Shown here one piece after another: positions 1 through 5,314 of a stretch of DNA of 5,314 bases. Numbering within the stretch: position 1 is the stretch's first letter; every line of letters begins with the position of its first letter. The notes below the pieces were generated by a model that had not been told where the DNA came from, ran no database searches, and was given only the letters and a program-made list of their open reading frames with translations. A program made the translations under genes and the position numbers. This DNA comes from Candidatus Acetothermia bacterium (GTDB lineage: Bacteria > Bipolaricaulota > Bipolaricaulia > Bipolaricaulales > Bipolaricaulaceae), in the NCBI GenBank assembly GCA_011057175.1, contig DSBZ01000072.1, forward strand, positions 1 to 5,314, given 5' to 3'.

Positions 1-15
1 CTTAAAGTGCGGGGG

Positions 16-2253
16 TCAGAACACGTAAGGCCCTGGATAATCGTTCCACCAATTGGGCCAGCGGCTTTCCGGTGGGCCAGCGGTATAAGCGTAATACCAG
101 CCCGGTGTGGTCAAATCGAAGGTGTAGTTTTCTGTCACACCGTTTTGCTTGACCGTGACCGTAACCGTGGCCGGCGCGCCGCCGTTGAACACCACGGCCA
201 AGTCGTAGAACTCGTCGTCATAATGGCCGCCAAAGGGGCCCGCTCCAGGAGCGTAAAGGGTGTACGTCTCCGTTCCGCTCGGACCAGACTGATCAGGCGT
301 CCAGGAGCCCCAGAAACCCGGGTTCCAGGCGAAGGTCCACCCCGCGCCCGGCTCCCAGACAGCAAGGTCGATGTCCGTATCCGCGGCGCCGCCGATCCAG
401 GTCAGGGTGACCTCGAGGGTCGTGTTCACTTTGACGTCCACGGTGTGGACCCCGCCCGGGGTCAACGTGACCGTGGCCCTCCCGGTGACGCGGTTCGCGG
501 TCCGGTACCATCCCCAGGCCACGCAGTCGTCCCCGCCGACCACAACCTCGTACGTCCCCGGTTCGAGCACCGGGAAGTACGCCAGGCCTGTGTTGGATAG
601 CCACCAGTCGTAGTCCCCCTGGGGGAATCCCAAGTATACCCGACCCAAAAGGTCGGTCTGGCCGCGGTTGATGATCCGGCCGCCCTTGCGGAGGGTGACG
701 TCCATGTAGGGCAGGGGCCACCACTGGCCCCACAGAGACATCGAGCTTTCGGTGACCACATTGATCCGCAGCGCCGCCCCGGTGTTGGCGGGGAGGGACG
801 TCGTCACGGCCTTGTCGGCCTGGATCAGGCCGTGGCCGGTGCCGGTGTCGAACCCGGCGGCCTCGATGTCCTTGGCCGTCCGCTCGATGAGGTTCTTCAC
901 CTGGTATGGGGTCGCTGTTGGGAACTTCTCCAGGATCATTGCGGCAAGCGCTGCAACGTGCGGGCAGGCCATCGAGGTCCCGCTCCAGTAGCTGTAGAGG
1001 AGGGGAAGCCCGGTCCCCTCCTGGGTCTCCTGGGAACGGACGCTCGACAGGACCCTGGTTCCAGGGGCGGACACGGAGAGCCACGTCCCAGGGGTGGAGA
1101 AGTTGGCCTTCCTGTTGTGGGGGGTGGTCGCGGCAACGGCGATTACCCCGGCGTAGCTTGCCGGGTTCGTCCACGTTGCGTACGTGTCGTTCCCGGCCGC
1201 GGCCACGACCACAACCCCGTTGGCGAGGGCGTAGTCGCAGGCGGCCTTAATGGCTTGGTTGTAGACCCAGCCGCCCCAGGAATTGCTGAGCACCTGGGCC
1301 CCGTTGTCCACCGCCCACTTTATCCCGCCGGCGCACTGAACCGTTCCCACGAAGTCAGGGTTGAAGATCCGCACGTCCATGATCTTGGCGTTGTAAGCCA
1401 GGCCCACTACACCCTTCCCGTCGTTCTTGGCGGCGATGATCCCGGCGCAGTGGGTCCCATGGCCGTAGGAGTCATAGTCTATGCTGGAGTCCATCTCCAT
1501 GTCCAGCTCGGGATCGTATCTACGGACCACCTGGCCGACGAGGTCGGGGTGGGTAGAGTCCACGCCGGTATCGATGACGGCCACGACGATGTCCTTCCCG
1601 GTGTACCCGGTGGCCCACGCGGCATCGGCGTTCACCGCGTCGAGGGCCCACTGGAACGGGCGGAGGTCGGCGTTGGGGTCGTAGACCTCGGGTTCGAGCG
1701 CGCCTTTTAGATCTATCGGCTCCAGAATCGGCTCCGGCGGCTCGATGATGTAGTCCGGCTCGGCGAACACGATCCCTTCAAGCCGCTGCCGCTCCAAGTT
1801 CGGCGAAGTCCTTGAGGACTCTCCCTTTTCAGCAGGGAGCCCCTCGACCGGGCGCTCACCGAGCTGGCCCGTCACGAGGAGCATGACCATCCCAAGGGCC
1901 TCGGGGACGTCCAGGTTGCCCCCGAGCTCAATCTCGACGATCACGATTTCACCCAGCTCCACGCTGGCGACGATCTGTCCGCCCACGAGGGCTAGCACCT
2001 TCTGCAGGGCCTGTTCTCCGATTTTGTTGCTCAGGTACCCGACGATGATCCGGTCGTCGGCATATTCTGCCCCTTCTTGGATCAGCCCCTCGCCGAGGAG
2101 GCGGGGATCGATGCTCCTCACCGCCTTCGGATCGCTCGGGGCGATCGGCACCGCCTCTATGGGCGCCGAGTGTTGGAGCAGCCCGGTGCAGCCGGCAAGG
2201 AGGAGGGACAGCCCCACCACTCCTAGCATCGCGATCGCTGTCTTCTTGTTCAT
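16..2253 (-). CDS. Lipoprotein subtilase (S8 family serine protease) with Trp-rich beta C-terminal domains
   Basis: This 745-residue protein is a secreted, probably lipid-anchored subtilisin-like endopeptidase. Residues 1-22 are a lipoprotein signal with lipobox L19-A-G-C22; Thr at +2 fits outer-membrane sorting in diderms. Residues about 66-170 look like a fervidolysin/I9-type propeptide, running from DDRIIVGY to FAEPDYI, with a polar stretch at about 128-158. The catalytic domain spans about 200-485: Asp228 (AVIDTG), His265 (GHGTHCAG), oxyanion Asn355 (AAAGN) and Ser427 (SGTSMACPH). All key residues are present, so activity is expected. Residues about 495-610 look like a beta-sandwich. Residues about 612-725 (DTDIDLAVWEP) resemble YfaP/DUF2135 or pre-peptidase C-terminal domains. 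The C-terminal 256 residues contain 17 Trp. The start is set by an ATG after a strong GGAGGTGA. It is the last gene of the operon, and the TGA stop lies 15 bases from the window edge. The protease call is firm; the C-terminal domain names are tentative. Confidence 0.96.
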   Translation of the reverse strand: MNKKTAIAMLGVVGLSLLLAGCTGLLQHSAPIEAVPIAPSDPKAVRSIDPRLLGEGLIQEGAEYADDRIIVGYLSNKIGEQALQKVLALVGGQIVASVELGEIVIVEIELGGNLDVPEALGMVMLLVTGQLGERPVEGLPAEKGESSRTSPNLERQRLEGIVFAEPDYIIEPPEPILEPIDLKGALEPEVYDPNADLRPFQWALDAVNADAAWATGYTGKDIVVAVIDTGVDSTHPDLVGQVVRRYDPELDMEMDSSIDYDSYGHGTHCAGIIAAKNDGKGVVGLAYNAKIMDVRIFNPDFVGTVQCAGGIKWAVDNGAQVLSNSWGGWVYNQAIKAACDYALANGVVVVAAAGNDTYATWTNPASYAGVIAVAATTPHNRKANFSTPGTWLSVSAPGTRVLSSVRSQETQEGTGLPLLYSYWSGTSMACPHVAALAAMILEKFPTATPYQVKNLIERTAKDIEAAGFDTGTGHGLIQADKAVTTSLPANTGAALRINVVTESSMSLWGQWWPLPYMDVTLRKGGRIINRGQTDLLGRVYLGFPQGDYDWWLSNTGLAYFPVLEPGTYEVVVGGDDCVAWGWYRTANRVTGRATVTLTPGGVHTVDVKVNTTLEVTLTWIGGAADTDIDLAVWEPGAGWTFAWNPGFWGSWTPDQSGPSGTETYTLYAPGAGPFGGHYDDEFYDLAVVFNGGAPATVTVTVKQNGVTENYTFDLTTPGWYYAYTAGPPESRWPNWWNDYPGPYVF

Positions 2254-2256
2254 CTC

Positions 2257-2264
2257 TCACCTCC
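2257..2264 (-). promoter_or_regulatory. Ribosome binding site of the protease gene
   Basis: The minus strand reads GGAGGTGA, a full anti-Shine-Dalgarno match. It begins directly after the TGA stop of the preceding gene and ends three bases before the ATG at 2253. The whole 11-base gap between the two genes is ribosome binding site plus spacer. Confidence 0.9.
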
Positions 2265-3734
2265 TCACCAGTCTCTGGTGGTGAACGTAAACAAGTCCTT
2301 GGGCATCAGGAACGGGTAGTCCTCAAGGACGCCGTCGTTTACCGCCACCGACACCGCGGTCGGGCTCGTGGCGTCGTCGTAAGCGATCGCCAGATCTACC
2401 CCCCACTGGTACATCCGGTGCGGTTGGAGCCGCTCATACGGGGTCTCTGGAATCCCGGTAAACGTCCAGGAGGTCTCGTTGTCAAGGAGCTCGGAGGGGA
2501 TGTAGTACGGTGCCCCATGCGCGGTGTCAAGGATCCATACGCGGTAGCGCTGGGTAGTCCCGACCAACGCGGTGGGTGCCCAGGTGAACGTCGGCAATAG
2601 CCCGACCTCTGTCGCCCCATCGGCCGGGGAGACGAGCCGCACGTCCCACGGCGGAAGCGGGGTGGTGGAAGCCTCGATCGGCGCCGACTCCACCGTGCCC
2701 TTGTAGGCCGTGATCCGGTACGTGGCCATTACCCCCACCCTGAGGTCGGGGGTGCTGTCCCGGTAGAGGTAGGTCCCATCCCCGGTGGCCTGCACGGTGT
2801 AGAGCAACCTGAACGCGGTTTCCCCAGCAAGCCTGCGGTAGATCCGGTAGCCCGTCGCGTTGGCCGGGTCGTCGGGGGATCTCCGCCAGCGGAGCTCGAC
2901 GTACAGGTTCCCTCCGGCTGGAGCAGCCTGAGGATCGAGAGGAGCGCCGAAGAACTCCACCTTTTTGGAGAGAGTGACGGCGAGGGCCATCCGGGTCGGC
3001 GAGTCTGGAGGAAGTGGCGCAGCGATCGTCGCCGGATCTGCGGCCGGGGTTACGAACACCCGGTAGATGACGTGGGTCCGGTTGTCGTTCATGTCGTAGA
3101 CTACGACCTCGAACGTCGTGTTCCCCGATACCCCGTACGTCGCGGGGTCAATGGAGAACTCCCCCGTGGTGTAGGTGTCGCTGTAGATCTCGCGGGGGTT
3201 CGTGTGAAAGCCCGCCCCGGGCATCTTCCCGAACGCGGCGTAGATGTGCTGGATGTCGTTCGGCCCGCTGGCGTCAATCCTGAGATTAATGGGCCCGGTG
3301 ATAGTCATCCCTTCCGTAACCCCGCTCACCGTAACTTTGGGAGGCTCTACAGGACAGTTCGGGTCGAAAACGGGCTTCTGGACGATGTCCACTCGGGTAG
3401 TACTCCCGACCTTTACCCCCTCCACCCGAGAGGTGGCAAACCCGTCCTTCCTGAACTCCACCGTGTACAACCCCTCCGGCACCACGAGGCGGTAGTACCC
3501 CGCCGCGTTCGTGGTCCCAAAGGGCTCAAAACAACCCGTGCCCGCCCAGTATTCGGGCCGGCCGTCCTGGGGCCACGCTGCCACCGTCGTCCCGGCCACT
3601 CCCTCCCCGGAAAGGTGGTCCACCACGTACCCCTCGATGATCCCCGTGGGCGGCGCCGGGACGAACAGGCACCCCGAGAGGAAAGCCGCCCCCAGGGCGA
3701 GAACCACAACAAGCAACGCTTTCGTCCGATTCAT
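2265..3734 (-). CDS. Surface lipoprotein with carboxypeptidase-regulatory-like and Ig/fibronectin III-like domains
   Basis: This 489-residue protein has no catalytic motif and looks like a modular extracellular binding or scaffold protein. Residues 1-22 are a lipoprotein signal with lipobox L19-S-G-C22, so it should be anchored to a membrane by lipid. Residues about 31-117 match the carboxypeptidase D regulatory-like fold: GIIEGYVVD at the start, then TNAAGYYRLVVPEGLYTVEF. Residues about 132-230 look like a bacterial Ig-like domain (VTVSGVTEGMTITGPINLRI). Residues about 275-357 look like fibronectin type III (VELRWRRSPDD, GYRIYRR, ATYRITAY). Residues about 362-487 look like a second FnIII-type domain (VSPADGATEVGLLPTFTW, RYRVWILD, YQWGVDLAI). 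C68 and C127 are the only Cys of the mature chain besides the anchor and could pair. The gene starts 9 bases after the upstream stop and ends 11 bases before the protease start. The domain types are inferred from motifs; ligand and role are unknown. Confidence 0.9.
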   Translation of the reverse strand: MNRTKALLVVVLALGAAFLSGCLFVPAPPTGIIEGYVVDHLSGEGVAGTTVAAWPQDGRPEYWAGTGCFEPFGTTNAAGYYRLVVPEGLYTVEFRKDGFATSRVEGVKVGSTTRVDIVQKPVFDPNCPVEPPKVTVSGVTEGMTITGPINLRIDASGPNDIQHIYAAFGKMPGAGFHTNPREIYSDTYTTGEFSIDPATYGVSGNTTFEVVVYDMNDNRTHVIYRVFVTPAADPATIAAPLPPDSPTRMALAVTLSKKVEFFGAPLDPQAAPAGGNLYVELRWRRSPDDPANATGYRIYRRLAGETAFRLLYTVQATGDGTYLYRDSTPDLRVGVMATYRITAYKGTVESAPIEASTTPLPPWDVRLVSPADGATEVGLLPTFTWAPTALVGTTQRYRVWILDTAHGAPYYIPSELLDNETSWTFTGIPETPYERLQPHRMYQWGVDLAIAYDDATSPTAVSVAVNDGVLEDYPFLMPKDLFTFTTRDW

Positions 3735-3739
3735 CGCCG

Positions 3740-3745
3740 CCCCCT
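3740..3745 (-). promoter_or_regulatory. Ribosome binding site of the second gene, overlapping the first gene's stop
   Basis: The minus strand reads AGGGGG five bases before the ATG at 3734, one mismatch from AGGAGG. Its first two bases are the AG of the preceding TAG stop. This is weaker than the other two sites in the operon, so the second gene probably depends on ribosomes arriving from the first (translational coupling, inferred). Confidence 0.65.
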
Positions 3746-4913
3746 AGAACGTGAACGTCCAGCCCACAGCCAGGCTGGCCGCGCCCACCGTGACCCCGAG
3801 CTCGAGGTTCAAGGTGAAGTTCGCCATGACCGGGATGCCCGCCTCGGCCTGGAACCGCCGGATGCCAAATAGCGTCCCCGTCGGCTGGAAGTACGCGGTC
3901 AGCGCAAGCGTGTACTTCTCGCCGCAACACCCGGGCCCGCAAAACCCCAGTCGCAGGTACTCGAACTCCGGCCCCTGGAAGATGTCCTCGTCAAGGATCT
4001 CCTCGATCTTGCCCACGTTGAACGCGGTCAGGAACTCGAGGTAGTTGCACTCGGCGAGCTCGCAGCGGACCTTGAACCCGTAGATCTCGATCCCCTGCCA
4101 GGCAGAGCCCACGAACACGGCATCGCCATACACAGTGAGGCACCCCTCGATCCCCTGCCACTTCGGCACGATCTCCACGGATTTGGAGGTCGTGGTGAAG
4201 GTGATCACAGTGTCGAACGAGATCCCCAAGCAGATGGGGATGCTCTTTACGGTGAGCCCGACGAAATCGAACCCGGCTTTGGTGAACGAGAAGCCGACGT
4301 CGAACGTCACCCCGCAGCAGAACGGGATCTTCTCGACCTCAAGCTCGAAGTACGTGAACTGGAGCCCGCCCGGGCACGGATCCACGGGGTAGGTCTTCGT
4401 GTACGTTCCGATTCCGGTGTAGGTGATGGTACAGTCCGTGAGGCGGGCCCCGAACCCGACAGCAAGGGTGAGAGGCATCCCCCCGAGGTCATGCTTGACG
4501 ACCGCCACCGTCCCGCCCGACGGCCCGCCGGAGAAGAAATGTCCAGGGATCGTGGGCCCGACGTACGCCGAGTACAAGGTGAACTCGATCCCACCGATGA
4601 CGAGCTTCGTCGTGCCGAGGGTGTACAGGAACGCGGGGGCCAGGGGACCGAACAAGAAGGTCCACTCCACGTTCAGTGGCCCAAACCTCCCCCCGATGTC
4701 GAACGTCTGCCACACATACCCATCCGTTCCGAAGAACTCCGCCGTTCCTCCCACCCGCCACCCGCCGAACTCGCCCTGGAGCGTCAGCCCCGTGTCAATG
4801 TTGACGGTGGGAAGGAGGTTTACCGTCGCGGACGAACTCCCGGAGAACGTCATCTGGCCCCAGGCGAGTCCCGACGCACAAAGCAGCAGCAAGAGCCACA
4901 ACCTGACCTTCAT
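3744..4913 (-). CDS. Exported Cys-rich beta-strand-rich protein, possible outer-membrane barrel, unknown function
   Basis: I do not recognise a named family for this 389-residue protein. Residues 1-19 form a Sec signal peptide (KVR, then a Leu-rich core) with a plausible signal peptidase I site A17-W-G19/Q20. The rest is dominated by alternating polar/hydrophobic strands rich in Gly, Phe, Thr and Tyr, and it ends LAVGWTFTF. A C-terminal Phe of this type is common in outer-membrane barrels. The mature chain has 11 Cys (161, 180, 199, 200, 228, 258, 284, 289, 325, 329, 330), including two CC pairs, which is unusual for a barrel. An internal duplication is visible: IPFCCGVTFD at 196-205 and IPICLGISFD at 225-234, offset 29. 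WQGIE occurs at 252-256 and 272-276. It is the first gene of the operon, and its ATG follows a strong GGGAGGAGGG. Alternatives are a secreted beta-solenoid-like or surface-layer protein. Confidence 0.88.
   Translation of the reverse strand: MKVRLWLLLLLCASGLAWGQMTFSGSSSATVNLLPTVNIDTGLTLQGEFGGWRVGGTAEFFGTDGYVWQTFDIGGRFGPLNVEWTFLFGPLAPAFLYTLGTTKLVIGGIEFTLYSAYVGPTIPGHFFSGGPSGGTVAVVKHDLGGMPLTLAVGFGARLTDCTITYTGIGTYTKTYPVDPCPGGLQFTYFELEVEKIPFCCGVTFDVGFSFTKAGFDFVGLTVKSIPICLGISFDTVITFTTTSKSVEIVPKWQGIEGCLTVYGDAVFVGSAWQGIEIYGFKVRCELAECNYLEFLTAFNVGKIEEILDEDIFQGPEFEYLRLGFCGPGCCGEKYTLALTAYFQPTGTLFGIRRFQAEAGIPVMANFTLNLELGVTVGAASLAVGWTFTF
4086..4160 (-). repeat. 15-base exact repeat inside the first gene encoding the WQGIE duplication
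   Basis: CTCGATCCCCTGCCA (plus strand) occurs exactly at 4086-4100 and 4146-4160, 60 bases (20 codons) apart. It encodes WQGIE at residues 252-256 and 272-276. Identity at the DNA level suggests a fairly recent internal duplication or strong codon constraint. Confidence 0.8.
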
Positions 4914-4916
4914 CTT

Positions 4917-4926
4917 CCCTCCTCCC
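4917..4926 (-). promoter_or_regulatory. Ribosome binding site of the first operon gene
   Basis: The minus strand reads GGGAGGAGGG three bases before the ATG at 4913. The GGAGG core lies 7 bases from the start codon. This is a strong Shine-Dalgarno match and supports the chosen start. Confidence 0.85.
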
Positions 4927-4960
4927 GAATAGACCTCCGCAATCTTGACAGGACCTCTTT

Positions 4961-4994
4961 TCCTCCCGCTACCACCTTCTTCCCGCTACCACCC
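4961..4994 (-). repeat. 17-base tandem duplication in the operon leader
   Basis: Two adjacent 17-base units (4961-4977 and 4978-4994) agree at 15 of 17 positions and share an exact 13-base core. In the transcript sense the core is GGTGGTAGCGGGA, which occurs twice. If the candidate promoter is right, both copies are in the 5' leader, 47 to 80 bases upstream of the start codon. The surrounding leader is strongly purine-rich on the RNA strand. The role is unknown: chance duplication, protein or RNA binding site, or G-rich structure. Confidence 0.7.
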
Positions 4995-5024
4995 CCCTTC
5001 CCTACGTTCGATCACACAGCCGTC

Positions 5025-5054
5025 AGTATAGCGCCCCCCGCCCCCACGAGGCAA
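5025..5054 (-). promoter_or_regulatory. Candidate sigma-70-type promoter of the three-gene operon
   Basis: On the minus strand, TATACT (5030-5025, one mismatch to TATAAT) lies 18 bases after TTGCCT (5054-5049, four of six to TTGACA). Transcription would start near 5018 and give a leader of about 105 bases before the first ATG. The 18-base spacer is almost pure G/C, with a G5 and a G6 run separated by one C, which is odd for a promoter. It is the best -10/-35 pair I found in the upstream region, but the -35 is weak and there is no experimental support. Confidence 0.4.
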
Positions 5055-5080
5055 GTAAACGAGCTAGGCCAGGCGGAGCC

Positions 5081-5106
5081 GTGATCCGTGATGGGTGATC
5101 CGTGAT
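5081..5106. repeat. Tandem GTGATCCGTGAT repeat, two copies
   Basis: GTGATCCGTGAT occurs exactly at 5081-5092 and 5095-5106, a period of 14 with two G between them. Each unit is itself built from GTGAT halves. A third, shorter copy, TGATCCGTGA, lies at 5263-5272. Short repeats of the GTGATgggTGATccGTGAT kind are, from memory, scattered in intergenic DNA of many unrelated bacteria; their function is unknown. Confidence 0.75.
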
Positions 5107-5131
5107 CAGTACAGCCCTTCTTCAGATCGGC

Positions 5132-5154
5132 TCTACCGGCTTTCGCGCGGGTAG
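5132..5154. other. Weak inverted repeat between the two repeat clusters
   Basis: TCTACC (5132-5137) can pair with GGTAGA (5149-5154) around an 11-base loop. One bulged A allows two further GC pairs (5129-5131 region with 5156-5157). No T-run follows on either strand, so it is not a convincing intrinsic terminator. It could be an operator half-site pair or chance. Confidence 0.3.
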
Positions 5155-5190
5155 AAGCTCTTTCACAACCCCAGGGCTGCCCGGTGTTTC

Positions 5191-5218
5191 ACCACAAAGG
5201 ACACGAAGGACACAAAGG
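5191..5218. repeat. ACCACAAAGG/ACACGAAGG-type dispersed intergenic repeat
   Basis: Three consecutive units are visible: ACCACAAAGG (5191-5200), ACACGAAGG (5201-5209) and ACACAAAGG (5210-5218). Another ACCACAAAGG follows at 5232-5241. This motif is widely seen in intergenic DNA of uncultured and environmental bacteria. It often gives spurious proteins with TTKDTKDTK or HHKGHEGHKG strings, and both readings can be made here. I read it as a non-coding dispersed repeat. Confidence 0.75.
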
Positions 5219-5262
5219 AGAAGCATATCGAACCACAAAGGCGCCCCGACCCCCAACAACCT

Positions 5263-5272
5263 TGATCCGTGA
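5263..5272. repeat. Third, isolated copy of TGATCCGTGA
   Basis: TGATCCGTGA here is identical to the core of the tandem pair at 5081-5106. It lies on the far side of the ACCACAAAGG repeats, so the two repeat types are interleaved. Confidence 0.6.
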
Positions 5273-5314
5273 GGAACCGGAGGCTTCCTCCCAACGCCCC
5301 ATGATCTCTGGGTC

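Larger units (their letters stand above)
4914..5314. other. Non-coding upstream region of about 400 bases
   Basis: I see no credible gene here. From the operon outward it holds the ribosome binding site, a purine-rich leader with a 17-base tandem duplication, a candidate promoter, a pair of GTGATCCGTGAT repeats, a weak hairpin, the ACCACAAAGG repeat cluster, a third TGATCCGTGA, and a 6-bp hairpin (GAGGAA/TTCCTC, 5271-5290) without a T-run. The composition differs from the genes, with more A-rich stretches around 5186-5240. No part of a neighbouring gene can be identified with confidence at the right edge. Confidence 0.7.

Noticed and set aside
1..15. Terminator after the protease stop
   Set aside because: Only 15 bases remain after the stop codon in the window, and they show no hairpin or T-run, so nothing can be concluded.
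293..1174. Second long minus-strand frame within the protease gene
   Set aside because: It is an out-of-frame shadow. The encoded string is Arg/Pro/Gly-rich, while the other frame carries an intact catalytic triad.
832..1710. Plus-strand 292-codon open frame opposite the protease gene
   Set aside because: It lies wholly antisense to the well-supported S8 catalytic domain. Its protein is low-complexity (Arg, Gly, Pro, Val) with no domain, as expected of a shadow frame in GC-rich DNA.
3072..3872. Plus-strand 266-codon open frame across the junction of the first two genes
   Set aside because: It overlaps two real minus-strand genes and their junction. The product is Arg/Pro/His-rich without recognisable motifs, and I see no good ribosome binding site.
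4491..5084. Plus-strand 197-codon open frame running into the upstream region
   Set aside because: Most of it is antisense to the first gene's signal peptide and N-terminus. The part in the non-coding region is translated leader and repeat sequence, and the protein is low-complexity.
5081..5272. Short direct repeats as a possible CRISPR array
   Set aside because: Units are 9-14 bases, nearly contiguous, with no regular spacers and no cas genes nearby.
5271..5290. Hairpin GAGGAA/TTCCTC as a possible terminator
   Set aside because: The stem is only 6 bp with an 8-base loop, and no T-run follows on either strand.
5189..5314. Minus-strand frame open from the right edge to a TGA at 5189-5191 (possible end of an upstream gene)
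   Set aside because: Only 42 codons are visible, a third of them translated ACACAAAGG repeat, and there is no recognisable protein end. This repeat is known for giving spurious reading frames.

Overview
The window is a GC-rich (roughly 60% by eye) bacterial chromosome segment. It holds one compact minus-strand operon of three genes for exported proteins, plus a non-coding upstream region of about 400 bases. Read in transcription order (right to left) the layout is: repeat-bearing intergenic DNA (5314-5050), a candidate promoter and purine-rich leader (about 5054-4914), a cysteine-rich beta-strand-rich exported protein (4913-3744), a multidomain lipoprotein with a carboxypeptidase-regulatory-like domain and Ig/fibronectin-type domains (3734-2265), and a lipoprotein subtilase (S8 serine protease) with a long Trp-rich beta C-terminus (2253-16). 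The three genes are separated by only 9 and 11 bases. Each following gene has its Shine-Dalgarno sequence overlapping or abutting the previous stop codon, so one mRNA and coupled translation are likely.

All three products leave the cytoplasm. The first has a Sec signal peptide and a C-terminal phenylalanine in an alternating beta pattern, as outer-membrane barrels often do. The other two have clear lipoboxes ending at Cys22. A reasonable reading is a cell-surface module: a beta-rich envelope protein, a lipid-anchored binding or scaffold protein, and a lipid-anchored protease. The protease has an intact Asp/His/Ser triad and oxyanion Asn and looks active. Its substrate, and whether the three proteins touch each other, cannot be read from the sequence.

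The organism is probably a diderm, uncultured-type bacterium. From memory, the style of the proteins (fervidolysin-like lipoprotein subtilase, CarboxypepD_reg plus FnIII lipoprotein, Cys-containing beta-rich surface protein) recalls Bipolaricaulota (OP1/Acetothermia). This is a low-to-moderate-confidence inference, and no marker gene is present to settle it.

The upstream region holds two kinds of short repeat that recur in many bacterial and metagenomic genomes: a TGATCCGTGA repeat and an ACCACAAAGG/ACACGAAGG repeat. It also holds a separate 17-base tandem duplication inside the presumed mRNA leader. No tRNA, rRNA, CRISPR, IS element or convincing terminator is visible. I see no clear evidence of a new defence or mobile system. 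The least explained item is the Cys-rich first gene with its internal repeats.
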